From CAZJYI01 sp964550025 (lineage in GTDB: Bacteria > Verrucomicrobiota > Kiritimatiellia > UBA8416 > CAYOBW01): DNA of 64,000 bases. This document shows, piece by piece, positions 43,006 through 51,649 of the stretch. The translations under genes and the position numbers were made by a program. The number at the start of each line of letters is the position of its first letter. Position 1 is the stretch's first letter. The notes below the pieces were generated by a model. That model saw only the letters and a program-made list of their open reading frames with translations, made no database searches and was not told the origin of the DNA. The stretch covers positions 62,001 through 126,000 of the forward strand of contig CAZJYI010000005.1 of NCBI GenBank assembly GCA_964550025.1, given 5' to 3'.

Positions 43006-44727
43006 TTGGACTTGGAATGTATGCGCCATAGTGCGGCGCATGTGATGGCTGCGGCGGTCTGTCGCCTGCATGACAACGTGAAGTTGGACATCGGGCCGGC
43101 CACCGACGACGGATTCTACTACGACTTCGATCTCCCTGCCCGCCTGTCGCCCGAGGATTTCCCCGCCATCGAAGCGGAGATGGCAAAGATTGTTGCCGCC
43201 GACCTTCCTTTTGAGCGCTTTTCGGTCTCGCACGCTGAGGCCCGGACCATGCTCGAGGAGGGGGGGCAGGCCTACAAGCTCGATCGTCTGGAGGACATTC
43301 CCGACGACGAGGAGATTTCGTTCTACCGTTGCGGCGAGTTCGTTGATCTCTGCCGTGGACCGCACGTCGAAAGCACGGGGGAGATCAAGGCGTTTAAACT
43401 GACCGCGGTTGCCGGATCGTACTTCCGTGGGCAGGAAACCAATCCGATGCTGCAGCGCCTGTACGGCATAGCGGCGGTCACGCAGAAAGAAATTCGCGTG
43501 GAGCTGCAACGGATCGAGGAAGCCCGCAAGCGCGATCACCGGAGATTGGGCAAGGAGTTGAACTTGTTCAGTCTGCAGGAAGACGTGGGTCCCGGCCTGG
43601 TGCACTGGCATCCGAAGGGCGCGCGGCTGCGCACGATCATCGAGGATTTCTGGCGCCGCAAGCATTTCCAGGGCGGTTACGAGATCCTGTATACCCCGCA
43701 TATCGGACGGGCCGGGCTGTGGGAGACATCCGGTCACCTGGAGTTCTACCGCGAGAACATGTATTCCCCGATGGATGTGGACGGCAACGAGTACTTCGTC
43801 AAGCCGATGAACTGCCCCTTCCACATCCAGGTCTACCAGTCGGAGAAGCGTTCGTACCGCGATCTGCCACTGCGCTGGGCCGAGCTCGGCACGGTCTATC
43901 GTTATGAGAAGAGCGGCGTGCTGTACGGTCTTCTGCGGGTACGCGGTTTCACCCAGGACGATGCCCATATCTTCTGCACGCCAGACCAGATCGAGGAAGA
44001 GATCCGCCGGACGGTGTCGTTCGCGTTGAACATGCTGCGTGCCTTCGGGTTCGACGAAGTTTCGGCCTACCTGTCGACGCGGCCGCACAAGGCCGTTGGC
44101 GAGGAGGCGCGCTGGGAACAGGCGACACGTTCGCTGGAAGAGGCCCTCAAGGCCGAAGATATCCCGTACGACGTGGACGAGGGCGGGGGCGCCTTCTATG
44201 GTCCCAAAATCGATCTGAAGATCAAGGATGCGCTTGGGCGCGAATGGCAGCTCAGTACCATCCAGTTCGATTTCAACCTGCCCGAGGGGTTCGACCTGAC
44301 GTTCGTCGGCGATGACGGAAAGGAACACAGGCCCTACATGGTGCATCGCGCCCTGCTCGGGAGCCTTGAACGCTTTTTCGGCATCCTGATCGAGCATTTT
44401 GCCGGTGCGTTCCCGGTCTGGCTTGCGCCGGAACAGGTGCGCATCCTGCCCCTCACGGACAATCAGTTCGAGTATGGCCAGAAGGTCTGCGAGCAGCTTC
44501 TGGCTCACGATCTTCGTGCACGGATGGACCGCAAGTCCGAGAAGGTCGGCGCGAAGATCCGCCGCGCTCAGTCGGAGAAAGTACCGTTCATGCTGGTGCT
44601 CGGCCCCAAGGAGGTAGAAGCCGGAACGGTATCGGTTCGAGATCGCTCCGGTCAGCAGACTGTCATGTCGATCAAGGAGTTTGTCACACAGTTGACGGAA
44701 GCAAACATACCAAACGAGGAGGTATAG
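43006..44727 (+). CDS. thrS: Threonyl-tRNA synthetase lacking the TGS domain
   Basis: 573 residues, about 65 shorter than the usual enzyme: the N-terminal TGS domain is missing. The protein begins directly in the editing domain, which looks intact (HSAAH for the HxxxH zinc/editing motif; CRGPHV for the second Cys-His pair). It then has class II catalytic motifs (FVKPMNCPFHIQVYQ; RWAELGTVYRYEKSG; FTQDDAHIFC) and the anticodon-binding end. TTG start with AAGGAG 8 bases before it; an in-frame TGA 7 codons upstream (42985) rules out an N-terminal extension. It charges tRNA-Thr in the cytoplasm and is first in the thrS-infC-rpmI-rplT-pheST order. Confidence 0.96.
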   Translation: MDLECMRHSAAHVMAAAVCRLHDNVKLDIGPATDDGFYYDFDLPARLSPEDFPAIEAEMAKIVAADLPFERFSVSHAEARTMLEEGGQAYKLDRLEDIPDDEEISFYRCGEFVDLCRGPHVESTGEIKAFKLTAVAGSYFRGQETNPMLQRLYGIAAVTQKEIRVELQRIEEARKRDHRRLGKELNLFSLQEDVGPGLVHWHPKGARLRTIIEDFWRRKHFQGGYEILYTPHIGRAGLWETSGHLEFYRENMYSPMDVDGNEYFVKPMNCPFHIQVYQSEKRSYRDLPLRWAELGTVYRYEKSGVLYGLLRVRGFTQDDAHIFCTPDQIEEEIRRTVSFALNMLRAFGFDEVSAYLSTRPHKAVGEEARWEQATRSLEEALKAEDIPYDVDEGGGAFYGPKIDLKIKDALGREWQLSTIQFDFNLPEGFDLTFVGDDGKEHRPYMVHRALLGSLERFFGILIEHFAGAFPVWLAPEQVRILPLTDNQFEYGQKVCEQLLAHDLRARMDRKSEKVGAKIRRAQSEKVPFMLVLGPKEVEAGTVSVRDRSGQQTVMSIKEFVTQLTEANIPNEEV

Positions 44728-44774
44728 CGAGACCGCTGCCGGGCGGTGCCCGGTTGTCGTGATCATGCCACGAG

Positions 44775-45317
44775 ATGAAACCACACGGTAGGCGATCGAG
44801 ACCACGCTCTTTTATCAGGGCGAACCACAAGATCAGGGTGCCGCGCGTCCGTTGCGTTGACGCGAACGGCGAGATGGTGGGGGTAGTCTCCACCTCGGAA
44901 GCGCTTCGACTGGCGCAGCAGCAGGGGCTAGACCTGGTGGAAATCTCACCGAAGGCCGATCCCCCGGTCTGCCGGATCATGGATTTTGGCAAGTATCGCT
45001 ACGACGAGAGCGTCAAACAGAAGCTTGCCAGGAAACGGACGCACAAGAATGTCGTCAAGGAGATCAAGTTCCACGCCAATGTCGGGGAACACGATTATCA
45101 GACGAAGATGGGGCATGTGCGCAAGTTCCTTGAAAAGGGGCACAAGGTGAAGCTGTCACTGCAATTCCGCGGTCGCGAGAATGCCCACCGGGAACTTGGG
45201 TTTGAGGTCATCAACCGCGCCATCGGCGAATGCGGCGAGTTGTGCAGCGTGGACATGATGCCAAAGCTGGTCGGCCGCAACATCGTGACGATGCTCAGCG
45301 CAAAATCCGGCAAGTAG
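44775..45317 (+). CDS. infC: Translation initiation factor IF-3
   Basis: 180 residues, full length. N-terminal domain: INRANHKIRVPRVR-like start (SFIRANHKIRVPRVRCVDANGEMVGVVSTSEAL). Then the linker, and C-terminal domain FHANVGEHDYQTKMGHVRKFLEKGHKVKLSLQFRGRENAHRELG, with conserved KxKxxxxRGRE. Binds the 30S subunit and controls start-codon choice. It lies 47 bases after thrS and before rpmI. An ATG start is used; the unusual start codons often found for infC are not needed here. Confidence 0.97.
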   Translation: MKPHGRRSRPRSFIRANHKIRVPRVRCVDANGEMVGVVSTSEALRLAQQQGLDLVEISPKADPPVCRIMDFGKYRYDESVKQKLARKRTHKNVVKEIKFHANVGEHDYQTKMGHVRKFLEKGHKVKLSLQFRGRENAHRELGFEVINRAIGECGELCSVDMMPKLVGRNIVTMLSAKSGK

Positions 45318-45413
45318 GCGGGGCGTTTCCTCGCCTCCTGTTTCCGGCCGCCGGGCAGGGTTTGTTTCCGCCCGGAACATGCTTAATCCGTACTCTACCC
45401 GCCCGGGGGGAGT

Positions 45414-45459
45414 CGGCCGGGTTCACGGATGTGTCCAGGGAACATCCGGGCCGAAAAAA
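45414..45459 (+). promoter_or_regulatory. Structured leader before rpmI-rplT
   Basis: The 273-base gap between infC and rpmI holds a compound hairpin: CGGATGT (45426-45432) pairs with ACATCCG (45442-45448), extended by CGGCC (45414-45418) with GGCCG (45449-45453), then AAAAAAG. In other bacteria the L35-L20 genes are autoregulated by L20 binding to a leader structure here; that role is inferred. Another stem CCGGGC/GCCCGG lies at 45351/45370. Confidence 0.45.
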
Positions 45460-45591
45460 GCGCTGGACGCGTCTACCGTCTTGAGCTATGGTACGCGGCC
45501 TTTCCTTGCTCCCTCGGGCTCGACCGGAGCCCTTCCGCGGGGGTGGGATGCGGAGTTAGCCGGCAGCAGCCGGCCAGGTGGGATTGACAAG

Positions 45592-45780
45592 ATGCCAAAG
45601 AAGAAGACACTGAAGGCTGCGGCCAAACGGTTCAAGAAGACTGCCAAGGGCAAACTCAAGTATGCCAAGGCAGGGTCGGGACACCTCCTCGGCCGCAAGA
45701 CTCGCAAGCGTAAGCGCGATCTCCGGAGTGCCGGCGTGCTCAGCAAGGCGGAGACGAAGCGCGTTAGCGCCCTTATATAG
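45592..45780 (+). CDS. rpmI: 50S ribosomal protein L35
   Basis: 62 residues, the usual length. MPKKKTLKAAAKRFKKTAKGKLKY and the C-terminal RKTRKRKRDLRSAGVLSK are diagnostic of bL35. It is a small basic protein of the large ribosomal subunit. The ATG at 45592 is used instead of the long upstream frame. It is co-transcribed with rplT (29 bases downstream) after a long structured leader. Confidence 0.97.
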   Translation: MPKKKTLKAAAKRFKKTAKGKLKYAKAGSGHLLGRKTRKRKRDLRSAGVLSKAETKRVSALI

Positions 45781-45809
45781 GCTAGAACTGACTTTCGGAG
45801 GTTTTTACC

Positions 45810-46166
45810 ATGCCCAGAGCAAAGAAAGCACCGGCATCGCGCCGGCGGAGAAAACGCAGGCTCCAGCTCGCAAAAGGTTTCCGCGGCGCGAGGAGCAAGC
45901 TCTTCCGACAGGCCACGGAAGCCGTTGATCGCGCCATGCGGCACGCCACTCTGCACCGCAAGCTGCGCAAACGTGACTACCGTCAGCTCTGGATTGCGCG
46001 CATATCGGCGGCATGCCGGACAAACGACATCACCTACAGCCGGCTCATCGAGGGGCTGACCAAGGCCAACGTCGCTCTGAACCGCAAGATGCTGTCTGAA
46101 ATCGCCATCCATGACGCGGAGGGCTTTGGGACGATTGTGGAACAGGCGAAGAGCAGCCTGTCCTGA
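45810..46166 (+). CDS. rplT: 50S ribosomal protein L20
   Basis: 118 residues, full-length bL20 (PASRRRRKRRLQLAKGFRGARSKLFRQA; then ITYSRLIEGLTKANVALNRKMLSEIAI). Binds 23S rRNA early in large-subunit assembly and represses its own operon in several bacteria. GGAGG lies 8 bases before the ATG. Followed by a strong intrinsic terminator. Confidence 0.98.
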   Translation: MPRAKKAPASRRRRKRRLQLAKGFRGARSKLFRQATEAVDRAMRHATLHRKLRKRDYRQLWIARISAACRTNDITYSRLIEGLTKANVALNRKMLSEIAIHDAEGFGTIVEQAKSSLS

Positions 46167-46185
46167 TGGTTCTCGCTCTTTCTGG

Positions 46186-46214
46186 AAGGCCATCTTTCGG
46201 GATGGCCTTTTTTT
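46186..46214 (+). terminator. Intrinsic terminator after rplT
   Basis: AAGGCCATC (46186-46194), a 6-base loop TTTCGG, and GATGGCCTT (46201-46209) form a perfect 9-bp stem. T-run 46208-46214. It ends the thrS/infC/rpmI/rplT transcript before pheS. Confidence 0.9.
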
Positions 46215-46239
46215 GTTGGTGACAAGATAGGGGCAGACA

Positions 46240-47262
46240 ATGAAGGCCGAGCAGATCGCCCAACTGCAGGACGAAGCGTTGGAAGCGTGTCGCGCCGCGG
46301 ACGGCGCGGACGCCGTCGAAGGTGTACGCATCAAGTACCTGGGGAGAAAGGGATTTCTTCCGCAGATAATGCGGGGCTTGAAGGACCTCGAACCCGCCGA
46401 ACGCGCCGGGGCGGGCAAACAGGCCAACCTGTTCAAGACGGCGGTGTCGGAGGCGCTGAAGGCGCGCCTGCGGGAGTTCAGCGAGGGTGGCAGCGCGGAC
46501 GCGGCGCCTTCGTTCGACTATTCACTGCCGGGCAATTGGCACTCACCCGGTACGATGCATCCCATCACGCGTGTGATCGAGGAGAGCATACGTATCTTCG
46601 CTCGGCTGGGTTTTACCGTTGCCGAGGGACCGGACGTCGAGACTGCCTATCGGAATTTCGAGGCACTGAATACCCCCGCGCACCATCCCTCCCTGGACCC
46701 CCAGGACACCTTCTGGCTCGATACGGGCGAGTTGCTCCGCACGCAGACCTCTCCGGTCCAGATACGGGTGATGGAACGGCAGCAGCCCCCGGTACGCGTG
46801 ATCACTCCGGGGCGTTGCTACCGGCGCGACACCACGGACGCGACACACAGCGCCAGTTTCCACCAGATCGAAGGGCTGTACGTTGACAACGCCATGATTT
46901 CCCTGGCAGACCTGAAAGGGACGATGGCGTTCTATGCACGCGAGATGATGGGGCCGGGGGTCGGCGTGCGGTTTCGACCCCACTTCTTCCCGTTCACGGA
47001 GCCGAGCGTGGAGTGCGATTTCTCGTGCCACGTCTGCGGGGGCAGCGGGTGCCGCGTCTGCAAGCACAGTGGCTGGATCGAGATTGCCGGCGCCGGCCTT
47101 GTCGATCCCCGCGTCTTCGAAAGGGTCGGATACGACGCGGAACGCGTCACCGGCTTCGCGTTCGGAATGGGCGTGGAGCGCATCGCCATGGTGAAGTACG
47201 GAATCACGGACATACGGATGCTCTACGAGAACGATGCGCGTTTCCTGGCGCAGTTCCGTTGA
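46240..47262 (+). CDS. pheS: Phenylalanyl-tRNA synthetase alpha subunit
   Basis: 340 residues, normal length. N-terminal coiled coil (about 1-90), then the class II catalytic core: SPGTMHPIT, FTVAEGPDVETAYRNFEALNTPAHHPSLDPQDTFW, LLRTQTSPVQIRVME, and motif 3 FAFGMGVERIAMVKYGI. Forms an alpha2-beta2 enzyme with PheT that charges tRNA-Phe. It follows the rplT terminator by 25 bases, so it needs its own promoter or read-through. It is separated from pheT by heptamer repeats. Confidence 0.98.
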   Translation: MKAEQIAQLQDEALEACRAADGADAVEGVRIKYLGRKGFLPQIMRGLKDLEPAERAGAGKQANLFKTAVSEALKARLREFSEGGSADAAPSFDYSLPGNWHSPGTMHPITRVIEESIRIFARLGFTVAEGPDVETAYRNFEALNTPAHHPSLDPQDTFWLDTGELLRTQTSPVQIRVMERQQPPVRVITPGRCYRRDTTDATHSASFHQIEGLYVDNAMISLADLKGTMAFYAREMMGPGVGVRFRPHFFPFTEPSVECDFSCHVCGGSGCRVCKHSGWIEIAGAGLVDPRVFERVGYDAERVTGFAFGMGVERIAMVKYGITDIRMLYENDARFLAQFR

Positions 47263-47274
47263 GGGGAAGGTTAC

Positions 47275-47400
47275 CAGTTATCAGTTATCAGTTATCAGTT
47301 ATCTGTTGTCAGTGGTCGGTGACCGGTGGTCTTAGAGCAGTAAGCCGGTGACGAATCGCCGATAACCGATAACTGATAACCTATAACCAACAACCGATGA
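47275..47400. repeat. Two-armed heptamer tandem repeat between pheS and pheT
   Basis: Left arm: four perfect CAGTTAT units (47275-47302), then four degenerate heptamers (to 47330). Right arm 47359-47400: CCGATAA twice, CTGATAA, CCTATAA, CCAACAA, CCGATGA. The right arm is the reverse-complement type of the left, so the element can fold back on itself. Confidence 0.9.
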
Positions 47401-47442
47401 CTGAGGTGTTGGGCGGAGCCCGCGCGGGAAGAAGGTTCGAAC

Positions 47443-49848
47443 ATGAAAGTGCCTGTCAGTTGGCTGAGAGAATATGTTGATTTCGACGCGACTCCCCGGG
47501 AGCTTGCGGACAAGCTGACGTTTTCGGGGATCGAGGTCGAGGGGATCGACCAGGTCGGCTCGGACTACAAGGGAATGGTTGTGGGCGAGGTGACCGCCAT
47601 TGCGCGGCACCCCGGCGCGGACCGGCTACGGTTGTGCAGGGTGAGTGACGGCGCGCAGGAAGTGGCCGTCGTCTGCGGTGCGTTCAATCTCGAAGTGGGT
47701 GACAAGGTACCCTTCGCGCCGGTCGGCACCGTTCTGCCGAACGGCATGAAGATCAAGCGGGCGAAGATCCGCGGGGAAGAGTCGCTGGGCATGTTGTGTG
47801 CCGAGGACGAGCTTGGTCTGTCGGACGACCATTCGGGGATCATGCTCCTGCCGCGGAACACGGCTGCCGGGACGCCGCTGTCGGAAGTGCTGGGGCCGCC
47901 GGAGACCGTACTCACGCTCGAGGTCACGTGGAACCGTGCGGACTGTCTGAGCATGATCGGAGTCGCACGCGAAGTGGCAGCTCTCTGTGGCGGCAAGCTG
48001 CGCCTGCCGTCGGTGGACTACCCGGAATCCGGGGAGAGCGTTGATAGCCATGCCAGCGTTGAGATCAGTGACCCCGAGGGCTGTCCGCGATACACGGCGC
48101 GCGTTCTGACGAACGTGCGCATGGCGTCAAGCCCGCTATGGATGCAGCGTCGGTTGGCGCTTTCCGGGGTTCGCCCGATCAACAACATCGTTGATATCAC
48201 GAACTACGTGTTGCTGGAGTGCGGCCAGCCGCTGCATGCCTTTGACCACTCCTTGTTGACGGAGCAGCAGATCATCGTCCGTCGTGCCGCCGAGGGCGAA
48301 ACGATGGCGACGCTGGATGGTATCGAACGTCCCCTGACGTCGGAAATGGTCGTCATCGCGGACGCTCAGCGCCCTGTGGCGGTGGCCGGCGTCATGGGCG
48401 GCGCGGGTACGGAGATCCGCGACGACACGGGCACCGTGCTGCTGGAAAGCGCCGCTTTCGACCCCGCGCGCATTCACGCCACATCGGTTCAGCTCGGTCT
48501 TTCCACCGAGTCGTCGCACCGCTTCGAACGCGGCGTGGACGTTGTTGCCGTGGACTGGGCCAGTCGGCGTGCTGCCGCCCTGATGGTGGAGCTGGCCGGC
48601 GCCACGGCCGCCAGGGGCGTCATCGATGCGTATCCCGCCCCTGCCGGGCCGCGGCAGGTGTCCTGCCGGTTTGCCCGGATCCGCGGCCGCATCGGTGTTG
48701 AGATCTCGGACGACGATGTTGTCACCATTCTTCAGTCGCTGGAGCTTCCAGTGGTCGGTCGCAACGCTGAGAGCTGTGTGGTCGATGTTCCGCCTTTCCG
48801 TCCCGATCTACGGATCGAGGCCGACCTGATCGAGGAAGTGGCGCGCATGCACGGGATGCAGGATGTGCCCGAGAGTGTGCCTATGGCAAAGGTCGTGCCG
48901 GGTGCGAGCGATGTGGACACCCGCGTCCGCTCCCGTCTTCGGGAGGTCCTCATCGGGCTTGGGTTGACGGAGGCCGTGCACTACAGTTTCCTGTCCCAAA
49001 AGCTCCTCGACCTGGTCGGAGCCGACGATGATTCGGCGCGTGTCGTACTGCCGCACCCGGTCAGTGCCGACTATGCCGTCATGCGGCCTACCCTTGTGCC
49101 GCAGATGGTGGAGACCCTGGGCCGGAACCTGGCACACCAGGTGGACGAAGTGAAGTTTTTCGAGATGGGGCGCGTGTTCCTGCGGGGCGAGCAAGGGGGG
49201 ATCGCCGAAGAGGAGCGGCTCTGTGTCGGGCTGATGGGTCCCGTTGGCAGGGGGTCACTTGATCGTCGGCGCCCGGTTTCGCGCGAGGAAATGTTCCTCT
49301 GGGCAAAGGGGATCGTGGAGAGTATGTGCGCGGCTCTTCACGTGCCCGGCGTGCGGTTTGCGCCGAAAAAAAAATCACATTTCGAATCGGGATGGTCGGT
49401 GGGCATTCTGAGCGGCGAAGCGTGCATAGGCGAACTGGGGTTGATTTCCGGCAGGCTTGGCCACCAGTGGCGGATGCAGGACTCCGTCGCGGTGGCAGAG
49501 GTGGCCGTGCAACCGATTGCCGCAAAAGCACTTGCGCGCGCTCCTCTTTCGCCCTTGCCGACCTACCCCTCGGTGGCGCGCGACATCGCCCTCGTGGCGG
49601 ACTCCAGCGTGCATCACGCGGACGTGGAACGGGTCATCCGGTCCGCCGCCTGCAAGGAGTTGACAGCCGTGAACCTCTTTGATATATATACAGACAAGAG
49701 GATAGGGGAGGCTAAGCGAAGCCTTGCGTATTCTCTGGTGTATCGTTCCATGACACGCACGTTGACGGACGATGAGGTCAATGGTTTCCATGACAGCATC
49801 AAGGAGGCGTTGCGACGGGAATTGCACGCTGATATTAGGGAAGAGTAA
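47443..49848 (+). CDS. pheT: Phenylalanyl-tRNA synthetase beta subunit
   Basis: 801 residues, full length. Order: N-terminal tRNA-binding fold (about 40-150, GMVVGEVTAIARHPGADRLRLCRVSDG), B3/B4 editing region (about 210-390, with RPINNIVDITNYVLLECGQPLHAFDHSLL), B5 domain (about 400-470), class II-like core, and anticodon-binding FDX-ACB end (LPTYPSVARDIALVADSSVHHADVERVIRSAA). Works with PheS. A run of nine A in frame (49366-49374, KKK codons) is unusual in GC-rich DNA and a possible slippage point. Confidence 0.98.
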   Translation: MKVPVSWLREYVDFDATPRELADKLTFSGIEVEGIDQVGSDYKGMVVGEVTAIARHPGADRLRLCRVSDGAQEVAVVCGAFNLEVGDKVPFAPVGTVLPNGMKIKRAKIRGEESLGMLCAEDELGLSDDHSGIMLLPRNTAAGTPLSEVLGPPETVLTLEVTWNRADCLSMIGVAREVAALCGGKLRLPSVDYPESGESVDSHASVEISDPEGCPRYTARVLTNVRMASSPLWMQRRLALSGVRPINNIVDITNYVLLECGQPLHAFDHSLLTEQQIIVRRAAEGETMATLDGIERPLTSEMVVIADAQRPVAVAGVMGGAGTEIRDDTGTVLLESAAFDPARIHATSVQLGLSTESSHRFERGVDVVAVDWASRRAAALMVELAGATAARGVIDAYPAPAGPRQVSCRFARIRGRIGVEISDDDVVTILQSLELPVVGRNAESCVVDVPPFRPDLRIEADLIEEVARMHGMQDVPESVPMAKVVPGASDVDTRVRSRLREVLIGLGLTEAVHYSFLSQKLLDLVGADDDSARVVLPHPVSADYAVMRPTLVPQMVETLGRNLAHQVDEVKFFEMGRVFLRGEQGGIAEEERLCVGLMGPVGRGSLDRRRPVSREEMFLWAKGIVESMCAALHVPGVRFAPKKKSHFESGWSVGILSGEACIGELGLISGRLGHQWRMQDSVAVAEVAVQPIAAKALARAPLSPLPTYPSVARDIALVADSSVHHADVERVIRSAACKELTAVNLFDIYTDKRIGEAKRSLAYSLVYRSMTRTLTDDEVNGFHDSIKEALRRELHADIREE

Positions 49849-50311
49849 GAACGATTCTTTGAGATAGAAAACGACTAGACGGACGTGTGAACGAGGTTTG
49901 GGTATCCACCCATGTGGACTTGCTTACGAGAAATAACTCTGCTGGGCACCGGCGCAATGTTGTATGCCGCTGTCCGCGGATTTATGGTTACAAGACCGGT
50001 GCAGGTGGTCTGGGCAATGGGCCCGGACGGTGTGCTGTGTCGTTCGGGAGGTACGAGCGGAAACTGCTCTGACGCAAAACAGGTTCATAGACATACAGGG
50101 AAACAAATGCCCTGCCTTGTTCGCTGACAGGCTAAAAAATCTCTGACCCAATTTTTCTGTTAAAGGGAGTTCGAATCCGGCGGAAGAAGAATCCCGATTC
50201 TATCGGGACGCGGACGCCGCAGGCTAGAGCACCCACCTCGATCGCGAGGCCAGAGATAGGTGCCTATTACGACAAAGGCGGGGCATTTTTCTGCGATGCC
50301 CCGATGGTGCA
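49849..50311 (+). ncRNA. 463-base noncoding region with multiple hairpins; candidate structured RNA
   Basis: No protein gene is visible between pheT and rarA. The longest fold is 49946-50002: GCACCGG with CCGGTGC, then TTGTA with TACAA, then CCGC with GCGG. Further hairpins: CCCGGAC/GTTCGGG (50022-50048, one G-U), GAGCGG/CTGCTC (50055-50069), CAGGG/CCCTG (50096-50114), TCCCGAT/ATCGGGA (50192-50208) and CGGGGCAT/ATGCCCCG (50279-50303, just before rarA). 6S RNA is known to lie beside ygfA or rarA in several bacterial groups, so 6S is possible, but I could not match its full closing stem and central bubble by eye. Could also be an unrecognised leader or degraded repeats. Confidence 0.35.
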
Positions 50312-51649
50312 ATGGACTTGTTTGAGCAGCACTCCGCCCAGGGGGAGCGCCCGCAACGGCTGCCCCTGGCGGCCCGGATGCGCCCGTGTGCCCTGGCGGA
50401 GATTGTCGGCCAGGACCATATTCTCGGCCCGGGCAAGCTCCTGCGGCGTGCCATCGAGGCGGATCGCCTCAACAGCATAATCCTTTTCGGCCCCCCGGGG
50501 TCCGGCAAAACGTCCCTGGCAGAGGTCATAGCGCGCGTTACCCAGCGGCGTTTCGAGCGAACGAGCGGCGTCCTCGCCAATGTCCAGGTTCTGCGCGACC
50601 TTTTGCGGAGCGCGCTGCACCGCAAACAGCACGATGGCTCCGAGACCATCCTCTTCATCGACGAGATCCACCGCTTCAACAAGGCGCAGCAGGATGTGCT
50701 CCTGCCCTACGTCGAGGACGGGTCCATCACGCTCATTGGGGCAACGACCCACAATCCGCAGGTGTTCGTCAACAGCCCGCTAACCTCCCGATCGCTCGTT
50801 TTCGAGCTCGCCCCGCTTGCTCCCGAGGCCATTCGCATGCTTGTTGCGCGTGCCCTTGGCGAAGATCGCGGATTGGGCAGCATGCGCGTCGAGTTGGACG
50901 ACGAGGCGTTGGTGCACCTTGCGGAGGTCTGTGAGGGTGATGCCCGCCGCGCCCTGAATGCCCTGGAGATTGCCGTGCTGACGACTCCCCGCGGCGCGGA
51001 TGGCATGGTCAGAATCTCGGCTGCCGTCATTGAGGACTCGATCCAGAAGAAGATGGTGCGCTACGATAGAAACGAAGACGGCCACTACGACACGATATCT
51101 GCGTTCATCAAGAGTGTCCGGGGCTCTGATCCGCATGCTGCCGTGTACTGGCTTGCGAAGATGCTGTACGCGGGCGAAGACCCGCGGTTTATCGCGCGGC
51201 GGCTCGTTATCCTCGCGTCGGAGGACATCGGCAATGCCGACCCGCGCGGGTTGACGCTGGCCGTTTCGGCCATGCAGGCCTCCGAGTTTGTGGGTATGCC
51301 GGAGGCCCGGATCATCCTGTCGCAGGCCACGACCTACCTTGCCACGGCTCCCAAGAGCAACGCGTCTTACAAGGCGGTCGACAAGGCGCTTGCCGACATC
51401 AAGGCGGGCCGCGTACTCAAGGTCCCGGAACGCCTGAAGAACGTGCGGCCGCGCACGGTGGCCGGCCCCGGTCAGGATGAACCTTCCGAGTACGTCTACC
51501 CGCACGACTACCGCGGGCACTATGTGGACCAGGAGTATGTGCCGACGGAGACCCTGTACTACGAGCCGGACGGGCAGGGCTACGAGGATATTATCGCGAA
51601 GAGAATGCGGCATTGGCGTGAGACTCGGCTGGAGGCGAACACGGCGTGA
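50312..51649 (+). CDS. rarA: Replication-associated recombination protein A (RarA/MgsA-type AAA+ ATPase)
   Basis: 445 residues. LAARMRPCALAEIVGQDHILGPGKLL at the start, Walker A GPPGSGKT (residues 59-66), Walker B ILFIDEIHRF, sensor GATTHNP and arginine-finger region typical of clamp-loader-like AAA+. The C-terminal MgsA domain (ISAFIKSVRGSDPHAAVYWLAKMLYAGEDPRFIARRL) follows. Tetrameric ATPase acting at stalled forks in the nucleoid. Stop TGA overlaps the next start as GTGA. A strong hairpin lies 9 bases before the ATG. Confidence 0.96.
   Translation: MDLFEQHSAQGERPQRLPLAARMRPCALAEIVGQDHILGPGKLLRRAIEADRLNSIILFGPPGSGKTSLAEVIARVTQRRFERTSGVLANVQVLRDLLRSALHRKQHDGSETILFIDEIHRFNKAQQDVLLPYVEDGSITLIGATTHNPQVFVNSPLTSRSLVFELAPLAPEAIRMLVARALGEDRGLGSMRVELDDEALVHLAEVCEGDARRALNALEIAVLTTPRGADGMVRISAAVIEDSIQKKMVRYDRNEDGHYDTISAFIKSVRGSDPHAAVYWLAKMLYAGEDPRFIARRLVILASEDIGNADPRGLTLAVSAMQASEFVGMPEARIILSQATTYLATAPKSNASYKAVDKALADIKAGRVLKVPERLKNVRPRTVAGPGQDEPSEYVYPHDYRGHYVDQEYVPTETLYYEPDGQGYEDIIAKRMRHWRETRLEANTA

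Noticed and set aside
42874..44805. 643-residue minus-strand frame opposite thrS
   Set aside because: Antisense of a conserved essential gene.
47275..47400. Heptamer repeats considered as a CRISPR array
   Set aside because: Units are 7 bases with no spacers, they degrade along the arm and are inverted in the second arm; no cas genes.
50169..50178. GTTCGAATCC considered as the T-arm of a tRNA
   Set aside because: No matching D-arm, anticodon stem or acceptor pairing could be built around it.
50279..50303. Perfect 8-base hairpin considered as an intrinsic terminator
   Set aside because: No T-run follows; it is directly followed by the rarA start.
49849..50311. 6S RNA assigned outright
   Set aside because: Gene neighbourhood fits, but I could not pair the 6S closing stem and central bubble, so it is kept only as a candidate.
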